Program-made: the position numbers and the translations under genes
Notes under the pieces: generated by a model
Seen by the model: only the letters and a program-made list of their open reading frames with translations
Databases searched by the model: none
What the model was told of the DNA's origin: nothing
Assembly (NCBI GenBank): GCA_025526995.1
Contig: JAHLKG010000004.1
Span: 744,001 to 808,000, forward strand
DNA: 64,000 nt
Direction of reading: 5' to 3'
Source of the DNA: Powellomyces hirtus
Lineage: Eukaryota; Chytridiomycota; Chytridiomycetes; Spizellomycetales; Powellomycetaceae
Part shown: positions 46,949 to 57,778 of the stretch, piece by piece
Layout: every line of letters begins with the position of its first letter
Position numbering within the stretch: the stretch's first letter is position 1

Positions 46949-49900
46949 TCAATCCATCATTCCAAGCTGAAATACAATGCGTTTTCATGAGTACACCAAG
47001 CTCACCACATAACAACCTGGTTCCAATCTTACCAAATCTTCTTCCTCTGCCACATCTTCAGCTGCCGCCGCAGGCTGTTGTCCGTCTTCAGGTTTCGCCA
47101 GAAACTGTGTGAAAAACATGAAGAGGTTAGAGGTCAAATGTATGTCGAGTTTGCATTCGTCTACTTCCGCGTCCGTACCTCTTCTGCGTCTTGGGCGGTT
47201 ACTGGTGTTTCACCTTCTTCGTCGTGTGGGATGAGTGTGATTTGGCTTTCACGAACGCGTTCCCAGAACGGGATGTGTTCCGGGTGATCACCGATGGTCA
47301 AGTCCCTCTTAAGCTCGCTAAGCCACTTGTTGAAAGCTACCGGCTCCTCCTGTATCATGCAGGCATTGCGCAGGGCCACGAGGCAATTAAATGCCTTGTC
47401 GTAAAGTTGGTGTTGAAAGGAGTTTGTGACCAAATCTGTTATGACCGTACACATTTGCTGCACCGCTGAGAGCAGAAAACGGGTCACACAAACGTCATAG
47501 CATTCTCGAAAGGGCAGGCCAACGTTGACATACCTGATGGTACGCAGTCTTTGTCCGTCCGGTTGATCATAGTGTTGAAATCGTCAACGGGATTGATGGT
47601 AGACACTTTTTCCACAAGCCGACCCGTCAGGGCTTCCATGCTCGTCGCAACGGGTACGGCATCCTCGATTTTCGCTCGCTTCTCCGATGGGGTTCCATTC
47701 TCCAAGTGTGAAAATTCGTCCGGGTTGAGAGGATCCCCGACAAGAGCAGCTCTTTCCGCCCAAGCACGCTTCCCGGAAACTTTCTTCTCAACTGGTGCAG
47801 ATGATCAGCGTCTGTAATCAATCTGGCACTCTGAGAAAACCATTTAGTTACCTTTGCGTATCAGGAAGCATTCCTGCAGTTTTTGTGCAGCTGGAAGAGC
47901 CTTTTCCATCATTTGAGGTAAGGGATTGATGCAAGCAACAATCATGGGGTTGATCGGTGGCAGCTCTCCATCAGGATGTATTGCACGATGAGCAATGCAT
48001 TCGTATAGCCGTTGCCATGAGGGGTTGTACACGTTTTTCGGTTTGAAAGCTTCCTCGCCATTTTCCTGTGCAGACCTACGATACCTCAATAAGCCACACC
48101 TCTCGCAAGATATATACGTGTCATTTTGTACCCAGACAGATCCATGACATCAATAAACGCGTCCAATCGCTCTTTGACGTCCTGAGCGGACGCTTGACGG
48201 ACGTCCAGCTTGTGTTTTTTGTTTGAGGAAGCCTGGGAACCAAAGGCGGATTGTGTGCCGTTCGTGCTAGAGAGTGACTGCAACTGAGTACGGTTTAGGA
48301 CGGTGGCGTCCACCAAGAAGTCCAGAGACTTGAACACATGTTCTCGGATGTCCTCGAAAAATGGGATCTGAGGATTTGCTTATGGGTCAGGACACGAGAT
48401 GTCACGCGTTCAGAGGAGGCCTACGCACCTGCACCCATAACGCCGATTCTTTCTGGGCAAGTTCGTTCTGCGACTGATGTGGTATCAAGAATCCGAGTTT
48501 TGGATTGCTGTTGTCCGTTCGGACGTATCTGACCAGCGCCACCCAGTTCAACCGCCGGAGTCCAGCCATGAGGGGCGGGAACAGCCTTTCAGCGACGGGA
48601 TTTACTGGGTCGGCGAAGACGGCCAAAACGTTGCTCATAAAATGGTGTCTTTGAACCTGCTCATTCAGTTGTTATGATAGAGTTCCCGCCTTGATGCCGC
48701 TGCGAGTAGTTTTACGCACGTGATCTCGTTTGACAAAGCCCAATATTGAAATGCCTTTGACGGTTTTCAATCTCATGGCTTCCTCATCTTCATCAGAGAA
48801 TGGCACAAGTGTTTTGCCATATCTGTATGCTCGCACTAGTTCGTCTTTTGGCAAAAACTCTTCCTTGTCACTGGAGCTCGCATCCGTACTTCCAAGCCCT
48901 AGATCCGTGTCGTCCGCGCCAGCTACGACCTTGTACGCTCGTTCCATATCCACCTTGCCATACAGTTCTCCAGTCCTCTCTTCTCCTGGAACTTCTTCTG
49001 CACGTGTAGACCACTTCTTGGCAGAAGGGAGCTTCATCTCTGTCGTTTTATTGTACGCGCGTACCGTAATATTCAACGACTCGTCGGGATGCGCGTCCGT
49101 ATCTCCGAGCAGTAGAGGTCCAGTGAACACGGGAGTTGGCCGTACTTCCTTTGAGCGCAACGAACCCAGGAATGATGCCGCCTCGTCTCCGTCCCACACG
49201 TTACTTTCCAGTCCACCGGCGAAGTCACGCAGGAACTTTTCATTCTCAGCCTTGAGCAAAACATCATAAGCAAGGTTCGTCTTGACAGCTGTGTCCATCC
49301 AACAATATTACCTTCTGCTTGGGCTTGTCCTCATACTTTATCCCATCGTCCGGGTTGTCAAATTCATATCCGCTGCAAAGTCGAGTTGTGTCCATCATCT
49401 GTTTGAAGGATACTCTGGTCGCAGCATGCTTACATTAAGTTTAAGAATATTCCCATTTCCTTTGCTTTGGCAAGGACCGCTTCGCTACCATCCGTTTCGA
49501 TGAAGTTTTCTGCGTCGGTGAAGATCGTCACCTTCTTCTCATACTTCAGATGACGACAAAACTGTTCGATCATATGAACAGCAATGATGATTGCATCCAT
49601 CACTGTGTTACAAGGTGCTCAGAAAACGGAAGGTTGGAATAGATACAGAACTAGCTTTTGCTCACCATCTCCTCCGCCAGAACCTTCCTCGCAACCTTGT
49701 TCAACATACTTCAGCAATGACAGGTCCGCCGGTCTCAGCAGCGCGTCTTCGTCCTCTTCGAAGTGATATGCTTTTACATGTTGATATTGATCGCCCTCGG
49801 CCAGGATGTTGTCAGAAGCTGGGTTACTTTCAAGGTTAAGAAGAGCCCGAGGGACAGCATTTCATATCACGTTTGCATTGTGCATACCCTCTGTTCCGAC

Positions 49901-50140
49901 CAACAGAAGAGCAACACAATCCGTTTTGCGTCCTGTGATAATCTGTAATTGCGGCCTTTAGACATGGTTTCCACCTTTTTTCCGTTGCCAGCGTCACTGG
50001 TGAGCAGCTACCTTTGAGTGTAAAATCTGGAAGATGGCCTCTTGTGCTCGCTGCTGGGCAGTCTTGTCGTGGCCTTGAGATTGTTTTCTCATGGACGGGT
50101 TGACGTCCAAAATGAGGACTGTTGCCATTTTTCCCGCCAT
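46949..50140 (-). CDS. YKU80: Ku80 subunit of the Ku heterodimer, with PIKK-binding C-terminus
   Basis: DNA-end-binding subunit for non-homologous end joining and telomere protection. The ATG at 50140 begins the vWA domain (MATVLILDVNPSMRKQSQG). The beta-barrel core follows: PTPVFTGPLLLGDTDAHPDE, VRAYNKTTEMKLPSAKKW, RAYRYGKTLVPFSDEDEEAM, GISILGFVKRDHV, then FADPVNPVAERLFPPL and LNWVALVRYVRTDNSNPKLG. The C-terminal helical Ku-PK-bind domain is present (YDKAFNCLVALRNACMIQEE, AFNKWLSELKRDLTIG, PFWERVRESQITLIPHDEEG, PVTAQDAEE). Two more small exons give FLAKPEDGQQPAAAAEDVAE, then EEDL|LGMMD and stop at 46949-46951. This layout follows human Ku80, including the acidic tail that binds DNA-PKcs. About nine introns. 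The last splice (GTAAGA...TTTCAG) is inferred; reading through instead gives a different 17-residue end. Confidence 0.92.
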
Positions 50141-50525
50141 GGTTGCTTTCCGCTTTCAGCTTTCCCCCAGTCTATCCTTGGGTAGATGTCTGACGCAAAA
50201 TCAAGCGTTTTCACAATGACCTTGGTGTATTGGGACGTGTCATGTCAGTCGGTCGGTCGGTGGCTGTAAAACTCATCTGTTGGTTTGCCTGCCGTAAGCC
50301 GATCGCCTCCCCGTGACTTATTCTGAGCACGTGCGTGCAGCCAATCAGCATGCCTGTGTTTAGCCAATCATTTTCTGACCGAACCCTGCCCTGCCCGGCC
50401 GGCCGCCTGCGCTGCTCGCCCAGAGAAAAGTTGGTGGCTGCAGAAGGCACCTGCTTTTTTTCCCTCTTTCGCTTTGTCGCCGAAATCCCCATTTTCAGAG
50501 CAGCAACCCCCAGCACACCACAGAA
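50141..50525. promoter_or_regulatory. Divergent promoter region Ku80 / RPS29
   Basis: 385 bases between head-to-head genes. It contains GAGCACGTGCGTGC at about 50325-50338 and the GGTCGGTCGGTGG run near 50250. A C-rich tract precedes RPS29, as is common for ribosomal protein genes. No coding sequence was recognised. Confidence 0.45.
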
Positions 50526-51173
50526 ATGGCTCACTCCGCTGTTTGGTTCTCGCACCCCCGCAAGTACGGAAAGGGCTCTCGTCAGTGGTATGTAGATGCA
50601 GGACGGCACTATTTGCATAAAATGGTGCTTCGCTGCCCATTTGAAGTTGGAACTCAGCCAAAAAAAAGAGCGAAACCGGTGCTGACCTTCCTTTCTCTGG
50701 GTTTTCGCTTCTTTCAGCCGTGTCTGCGCTCACCAGGCCGGTCTGATCCGTAAATACAACCTCAACATCTGCCGTCAGTGCTTCCGCGAGTACTCCCAGG
50801 ACATTGGTTTCATCAAGGTATGCCGAGAAGCACAACCAACCTATCGGCAGAAGGAGGGGCGATTAAGGAATGCTACGGGATGGAGGGAAAAGAATGAAAC
50901 CCCATTCATAGCTGCAGCATATGACGTGTCACGAAGTGAAGCATTTGGAGTGACTACAGGGGCGTTTGGGCCAGGACGGAATGCTGCTACTGCTCGAATA
51001 CACTCCCTACTACCCACTCCGTCTACGAGAGTGTCCATCTACGAGAGTGCCTAGCATAGAGTGAACCCGACAGCAGAGCATTGAAAGCATGCACTTCTCG
51101 CAACGATACCAAGGTCATTTTCACCCAACGTAAACTGATCCGTCTTTTGTTCCATTATCATTAGTACCGCTAA
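50526..51173 (+). CDS. RPS29: 40S ribosomal protein S29 (uS14)
   Basis: Small zinc-binding protein of the 40S subunit. Three exons join to 56 residues: [20 protein letters not shown], then [34 protein letters not shown], then YR and TAA at 51171-51173. The zinc site is C-x2-C...C-x2-C (CRVC, CRQC). The first intron splits a codon after SRQ; the second (about 50819-51164) is about 346 nt, several times longer than most introns here, and its last exon is only three codons long. The second intron contains TCTACGAGAGTG twice (51022 and 51038). No snoRNA boxes were identified in it. Confidence 0.95.
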
Positions 51174-51782
51174 ACATCTTAACGATGTATATGATGACCA
51201 TCATCTTGGACGGTCGACACGAAGCAATGAAGACGACGTCGAATTAAACGAGTGACGAGTCTTTCGTTTCTTTGTTGCTGGGCGGGTTCGGGTTCGGAGG
51301 AAGCGGGGCGCGTGTTACTGTAGAATAACAAAACACACGGAAAAACAATTAAAGTTGTGCTACCTCTGACCACTATTTGTCTTGTCCCAATCCTTCGATC
51401 TGGAGCTCTATTAACCCATTGTGGTTATCATGGCGGAGATATCTTCGAGAGCAAGCTTGAGGACAGCTTGTATGATGCTCTTGAGTGGCTTTTCTCCATT
51501 GCGCGCAGCGTCATGCATGTGCAAAAGCAATGTCACTTGCCATTCGGCAGATTTTGACATATATAGCACATTTTGTTGCCAGAATGGGTAGCAGGAGCAA
51601 ACCGCAATCCAAATACGCCATTGGTATAGTCCAGTTGATGAAAGGCTCCAATCAGACACATATAACATACACGTCATGCAATCAACTGCTCGGGATGGGC
51701 AATCAGACACATAACATACACAGCTGCATTCAACTACTCGGCATGGGTATACTGCTAATTTCAACTCGTTTACGATTAGGGG
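51174..51782. other. Convergent 3' spacer RPS29 / RAP1 with a 50-bp tandem repeat
   Basis: About 600 bases between tail-to-tail genes. A direct tandem repeat lies at 51649-51699 and 51700-51747, unit about 50 bases, beginning CAATCAGACACAT and ending ATGGG, with a few differences. No gene was recognised. Confidence 0.7.
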
Positions 51783-54546
51783 TCAAGACACTGCATAATG
51801 CAATGCGGCCCACTGTTGCAGAAACTTCATTCTGTTGGAGATGTTCTCTCTTCCCTTTCGAAGGCGCAGATCGAACACGGCTTCCTCATCGCCACCTAGA
51901 AGCGCCACGTCGTCGTCTGGCGAGAAGAGCCTTTTGCGAGTGCGCTCGTCTTGAATTTGAGTTGGGTCAAGTTTCGCGTCCAGCAATTTGCGAGCGCACT
52001 TGAACTTCCCTGACGCCGCGTGAAGTGCGCCCACGCAGTGTTTCCGAGTGTACCCTTGCGTCTCATATTCACTGGCGAATTTGTCAAATGCAGCAAAAAA
52101 TGTGCTTTGTTGTTCGCTTTTAGTAAGTCTCGGAATGGAGTCATGCTTTGGAGGCACAAAAAGTGCCTTTTGCGAGTTCTCGTTCGCAACATTGTTTGAC
52201 CCCTGGGTGGTTCCATCCACCGCAGGATCTTCCGGTTGACTGGTCTCTGGGGCTTCCGTGTCTGATGGAAGGGTGGGTAAAACGCCATTCTTCCGCTTTG
52301 TTGATCTATCAAGGGATGATTTCGCTTGTCTCTTTAGGGGTAATCGTGGTGCTGGGACATGGGAGTCACCTCCGTTTTCTTCTTCCCCTTCTTCTTCATA
52401 TCGTTCGGGTATGAGAGAACTTGGAACACGGTCCGCACCCGCCATGTCGTTCACTGTGTTATCTTCCAAGCTATAACCATTTGCATCGCGATTAGACTCG
52501 TTCTCCTTGCTGCTGCTCTCACTTGGGGTAACTTCTACGCAGTTGCCAATCACTTCCAATTGCACCGGATCCTGTTCAGACTCATCGTCATAGATGTCAT
52601 CTTCAGAGGGATTGGCGCCCGGTACCCCTTTATCTTGCGCCAACTTTGCCTGTTGTTCCAGTAGCGCTTCAATCTCCTGTTCCGACGCTCCTATGATAGG
52701 AGCGTGTTGTCGATGATCCGGGCCAGGTTGTTCAATGCTGTCATTGTTCTCATCATCGCTAGTCTGGAGCGGGCTAAAGCCGGGTCCTTGGGTGAAGTAC
52801 GCCGGTGGACTGCTAGCTGGATCTAGGCCATCAGTGCTCAGAAATCTGCTACGTTTCTGTTGCACTCGTTCCATTTCGCTGTGAACACTACGGTCGGATT
52901 GGCAGCTCGAGGAGTCGGAGGTATCGGAAATACCAGTAGGATTGATGGCTTGGCTATGCCATACCGGATCTAGAGCATTTGAGTCATTCTGACCCTCTTT
53001 ATCATCGTTGTCATCATCTTCCGAATCACTATGATTCGATACGCTGCCGCCGTCAGAGCCTGGAGCTTGCGTAAGTGGTACGCGCACCCCCTCTTCCGCT
53101 GACACTTCGTCTACGCTCTGCGTCTCCTGCGGGTTCGCGGCGCTAGTGGATGGTGAGGCGTTTTCGGATGCGCTGGCGCTGTCATCATTTGGCGCATCAG
53201 CAGAAGGGGAATGAGTATTTTCCTGAGATGTCAACCTTTTTACCGCCGTCAACACGTCATCAGCCTCCTCCAACATATTGACCATTTTGTGACGAAAATG
53301 ACCTCGCCAAGATTCCCACCCGTGCTCTTTATGCTTTGTCGCGAAGTCTCTCCAGAACTTGGTGCCTTGGATGCCAACCTCCTTGATGCGATTACGGGTG
53401 GCTTCGCGCATCAGCTTCCGGTCCTGTCGTGTAAATTCCGCTTTCAAAACCGATTTGCTGGTCGCTGGGACAGATGGATCCTCAAAGTGGCCCAGTTGCT
53501 GTGCAAGCGCGAGTATCTCCTCTCCTTTCGCCCTCCAGTCGTCACTATCGTGAACGGAAGACTGCCATAAACATGTTAGCATTACAAAGAGCCCTTGGTT
53601 GACCGTCATTCCACTCTCTCCACACCTTCTGAGCCATAATGTGGTATACGGCCTCGCGCTGCGACTCATCCGCAACTGACAGTACTTCTCTCAAAATTGC
53701 CACTTCCTGGTCTCCAAACTGCCGAGTTCGTTTCACTCTCGCAGCTGGACCATTTGGACGTACACACGTTGAAGAAACTGTGGGACGGCCAGAGTCAAGG
53801 TTGGCACCTTCCATCGGCTTTTCGCGAGCATTTTGCTTTCTTTCAATGTGCAGCGTGGGAAGAATGTGTTCCTTGGCATGACTTTGCCAGGATTGCCACG
53901 TATGTTGAGGAAACTACAGTTCAGAAATTAGAAGATAGAGTGAAGTTGCTCGGTGGAACGCAGACGAGGCCCCACCCACCTTCCTGGCGATCTCTTGATA
54001 TATTGCCTTGCCTGTCCCTGAAACCCCAGGTCTTGATAATTCCGTTCGTAGGATGTTCTTGTCCTCTGTCGTAAAAGGTCGGCGGAAACTGCGGCATGGG
54101 CATGAGTCAAGCAGGTCGTTCCTATCGACCGATTCAAGAATCGCTTTTGACCATACCCCGTTCGCTTCCCAGTTGCCAGCCCTTTGGTTGTCATCCTGTA
54201 TTGCTCCGCGTCGAGCAACGCACCCTCAGCGACGCAATCTTCTAGGTATTCCGTGGAAACCAAGTCTGGGTTTGCTGTCGCCAAATGAGGTGCCGTAAGG
54301 CTCATGAAGAGTTCCTCGGAGGGCCCGTACTCCACCAGCTCTCCTCCATTCTCCTTTGAGGATCAGAAGGTTGTCATTGGCTGACAACGTGACTGATCTG
54401 AAGATCTCTTGAGAACAAACCTCAATAAGCTGTCGTGCACGGGTTCTGTGCTCTCCTCTTGTGACCTTGAATTTCAAAGGCTCTCCATTATCATCCGCAA
54501 ATAGCAGCTTCGAGAAGCGGCTAGCGCCATCCTGTGATTGCAGCAT
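51783..54546 (-). CDS. RAP1: RAP1 telomere-associated protein (BRCT, two Myb, RCT)
   Basis: Shelterin-type protein that protects chromosome ends. From the ATG at 54546: an N-terminal BRCT-like domain (SKLLFADDNGEPLKFKV, then NPDLVSTEYLEDCVAEGALL followed by DAEQYRM). Then a first Rap1 Myb, FTTEDKNILRTEL, GTGKAIYQEIARK and after an intron TWQSWQSHAKEHILPTL. A linker follows with RQFGDQEVAILREV. A second Myb-like repeat reads FTRQDRKLMREAT, GTKFWRDFATKHKEHGWESW, RGHFRHKM. A long acidic, Ser-rich disordered stretch leads to the C-terminal RCT-type domain (FDKFASEYETQGYTRKHCVG, ALHAASGKFKCARKLLDAKL, ending RMKFLQQW) and stop at 51783. The order BRCT-Myb-Myb-RCT is the known fungal Rap1 layout. 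Whether it binds DNA directly, as budding yeast Rap1 does, or through a TRF partner, is unknown. Confidence 0.85.
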
Positions 54547-55282
54547 TTATCTGTCCTTCTTGCATGCATACACGTAAAATCGTACGCGTTGTCTGAAACC
54601 GGCGCAGCCTGACCAAACTCAAGCCTGGTCCCTGGAACATCCTTCTGCTTCAGGTGATATGGCAGGATGCTTAAAACGGAGAGTCACCTTTTGAGGTCGG
54701 GCCGCTGCGAATTGACGAGTCAATCGATTGTTTCACTGTTTGCCATGTATTCTGAAGTCATTTTCCCGTTACGAGGATGCGTGTGAGCAGCTCATCTCGT
54801 CAAAGACTGCAAGAGAGCGTGGTGGCCCTACACATGTAGCTTTTGGCCTTAAAGCTCAAGTCTTAGCAAGCTATGTGTTTGGAGGTGTTATGAGGTGGCT
54901 ACCAACTACAACTAGCTTTACAATTCCCATCCTCACTAGCCTTGGCTCACCGCATTCTCCCCACAAGTTTACCGTCGCCGGGCAGAGCGGCTTTGCTGGC
55001 TCGCCTGCCCAATTTCAAGTTGGTCGACGATACTGAAAAGTCGGACAGCCAGCCTTGGCATTTTGTGGCCCTTTACTTTTCTTCCTATCCCATTTGAAAA
55101 TTTCCAACGTTATTATCAGTCGTGGAAAATCTGTGGCTGTGGGCGGGCTGTGCTGCGGCTTCCTCCTTGCCGCACGCGTTTTCTCGCGTCCGCTTTCATG
55201 CGCCCAGCGGAGCTCTTATATCGTGCGGGGCACCCGTCATGCACTCAGAACGAATCTGAATATCCCGGAGTATTCGGTCAAA
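54547..55282. promoter_or_regulatory. Divergent promoter region RAP1 / acyltransferase
   Basis: About 735 bases. The acyltransferase frame stays open upstream to 55055 but without an ATG, so this is treated as leader or promoter. No other gene was recognised. Confidence 0.4.
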
Positions 55283-56776
55283 ATGACGGACGAGCGCGCT
55301 GGGAAAACGATTACGAAGAAGGCAGGCTTGCTGGATCTCTATTCTTTATCACGAGTTTGCGCAGATCCTCCGCTCTACGCCAATGTAGCGATATCTGTTC
55401 TGTTGGAGTCCAACGACCATGGTGCTCCGTCGTGGCACGACTGCGTAGCTAGAACGCTTCCAGCACTTGTCAGGCAGTACCCACAGCTTCTGAGCACGAT
55501 TGTCGGCTTTATCTCCACCACTCCGGAATGGGTTTATATAGATGAGAAAGTACCTGTCGAGCAAGTGCTGGTTGATGGAGACAGTCTTGCAGACTTCAGC
55601 CCGGAGTCCATCGATGCTGTACACAGCAAGGAGGTTAACAGCTGCATGGCCCCTACGATCGAACCGAAGTGCCTGTGGAAAATCATTCTATCGCCTTGCG
55701 CAGCATCGCCCGACAAGTGTCTGCTGACGTTCAGCTGGTGCCATTGCATAGGTATGGGATCAAGTTGACATTGCTATTCGACGGGAAGCGAAGAAATTGC
55801 ATTCTGATTGTTGGGGGATTGTACAGTTGATGGAATGGGTGCTACCTATATTTTGAAGGCAATTGTCAAGTTCCTGAACGAGCAAACGAGCATAGGCGAG
55901 GATGCTCCTCCGCCTCCGGCAACACTTGAACTTTCCGAATTACAACTGCAATCAGAGTTCCCAGCATCTTTCGAAGAACGAGTAGATACCAAGGCCAATA
56001 TCTGGTCCGCACTACCGCATCTGCTTCCCTCGTTCAGAAAGAGGACCCATTGGCAGGGCACTATTCGTGCCGACCCGGCCGCCGTCCCGCAGATCATCTT
56101 AAAAAGCAAAGTCTTCCCTCTGTCCAAGCTGCAGGACCTTTGCAAGCTACACAAGACCACCGTTCACTCGGCCATACAGCAACTAGTCGTCCGGACCATA
56201 GCGACACTGACAGGGCCCGATTGCAAACTGCTCGCGGATTCAGCTATCAATATCCGCAGTGTATGCGGAGAGGCTGGCCACCCCGTCGATGTGACAACAG
56301 AACTGGGCAACTATACCGCCAAATACAGTAAAACCTACTCATCGACCGACCTGATGAAACGCGACTTCTGGGCCGATGCGCGCGAGTATCGCATCGAGCT
56401 GGTCAATAGCATGCCAAACGGATGCATGGGGGTTGGTCTGCTGCGCTATCTCGACTATCCAAATGGCTATAAGAAGTATTGGAACGGACCTCACACGTCC
56501 TGCAGTTTGGGGAGAGCGGCGACAGTGAACACGTCAAATCTGGGCCGTCTCACTTTTGACGCTTCAGATGCGGCGGGCAAGAATTCTGTCAACGTTACTC
56601 ATTGTCAGTTCGGACAAAGCACCACTACCACGTCCGTGGCGCTAACCTTCAACGTCATCTCCGTAGGCGATTCGATGACCTGTACCCTTTCTACACATCT
56701 TGGCTGTGTTGAACAGGGCTTCATCGATTCGTTTTGGCCGGCATGGCAAAGCCAGTGGGATACCTTTGTAGTTTAG
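55283..56776 (+). CDS. AATase-like acyltransferase (HxxxDG superfamily)
   Basis: CoA-dependent acyltransferase of the alcohol-acetyltransferase / condensation-domain superfamily. Two exons, 55283-55752 and about 55828-56776, about 475 residues. The start MTDERAGKTITKKAGLLDLY leads to SWHDCVARTLPALVRQYPQL. The catalytic HxxxDG motif is formed across the intron: FSWCHCI plus VDGMGA, with the Val codon split G|TT, giving HCIVDG. The C-terminal part has RYLDYPNGYKKYWNGPHTSC, NTSNLGRLTFDA and CVEQGFIDSFWPAWQSQWDT. No signal peptide or membrane anchor. The substrate is unknown: yeast relatives acetylate alcohols (Atf1) or sphingoid-like drugs (Sli1). It lies alone between RAP1 and a C2H2 regulator, with no other biosynthetic gene nearby. 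Confidence 0.75.
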
Positions 56777-57778
56777 ATCGAATTAATCAAGCACAAATTA
56801 CCATATACATTATTCACCATAGACATCACCATATATACATTCTTCACCGTAGACATCCAATTTGCATTGTATACTCTTGTGCTGGGCCAGTTCTGCCATT
56901 TCTTGCATCTCGGTAGTTTGACGGTAATAACCTGAATGTTTTCGATGTAGGTGTTTCACACAACCGTCCCACCTGCATCCAGCAACTTGATGATGTATTT
57001 GTACAAGTATGCATGACGACTATGAGTTGTGTGGAACCAACAGAACTCGCTGCTGTACGTTTCGCCCCAGCGTTGCACTCGCACGCTTCCACTTCATGGA
57101 ATCATCAACGTGAAAGTAGCATGAATCCGAGTGCTGTTGACTCTCAGGCTTGCAAACACGACTGTGTGCTCCACCACATGTCCTCCGATAAGTCGATGAC
57201 CTCCATGATTGCAAATATGAAAGATTCTTGTGTTTCCTCGTGACGAGCTGGCGCCAAAGCCGCGGCCAACAAGTGTAAATAATGCGTCGAAAAATGAACG
57301 CTGCGCGGGACGCGTTTCTAGATCTGTATCACTAAAAATGACAGGGTTTTGTCACACCCAAAAGAACACTTCCGGCAAAAGTGCTGTGGTTTGACATGCT
57401 GATGAGCGGCGGCGGCGGCAGGGAGGACGGGGACAGTTTTCTACCCGTCGTCTCGACTGCTCCTCCGGGCTCACGCTCGCTGGCGCCACATCTGACGTGC
57501 TGTTGTTGTTAGGCGCCCGCTTCGTCAAACGCGGGTGCCTTGGTTTTTTTAAAGTGAAACTCTATTTGAGAAAGTACTTCTGGACTGGCGCGTATGTCCC
57601 AAACCAGACCCGTTTTCATATCGATTCTGGTCTCGCGCTTCTCATATTTCGAGTGGCACGCACGCAGAGGTTTTGTTGTATATACCACGCGGCTCTGCTT
57701 GACATGAAACGTCCTTGAGTCTACTTGCGCAAGCGAGCAAGGATCGTTATTTATTCCTGTCTGGCGAACAACACTATC
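56777..57778. other. 1-kb spacer upstream of the C2H2 regulator
   Basis: A tandem repeat of about 29 bases follows the acyltransferase stop: 56800-56827 and 56828-56857, both of the form ACCATATA...CACC(A/G)TAGACATC. The rest is presumably the promoter and leader of the C2H2 gene. Short frames here show no family features. Confidence 0.6.
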
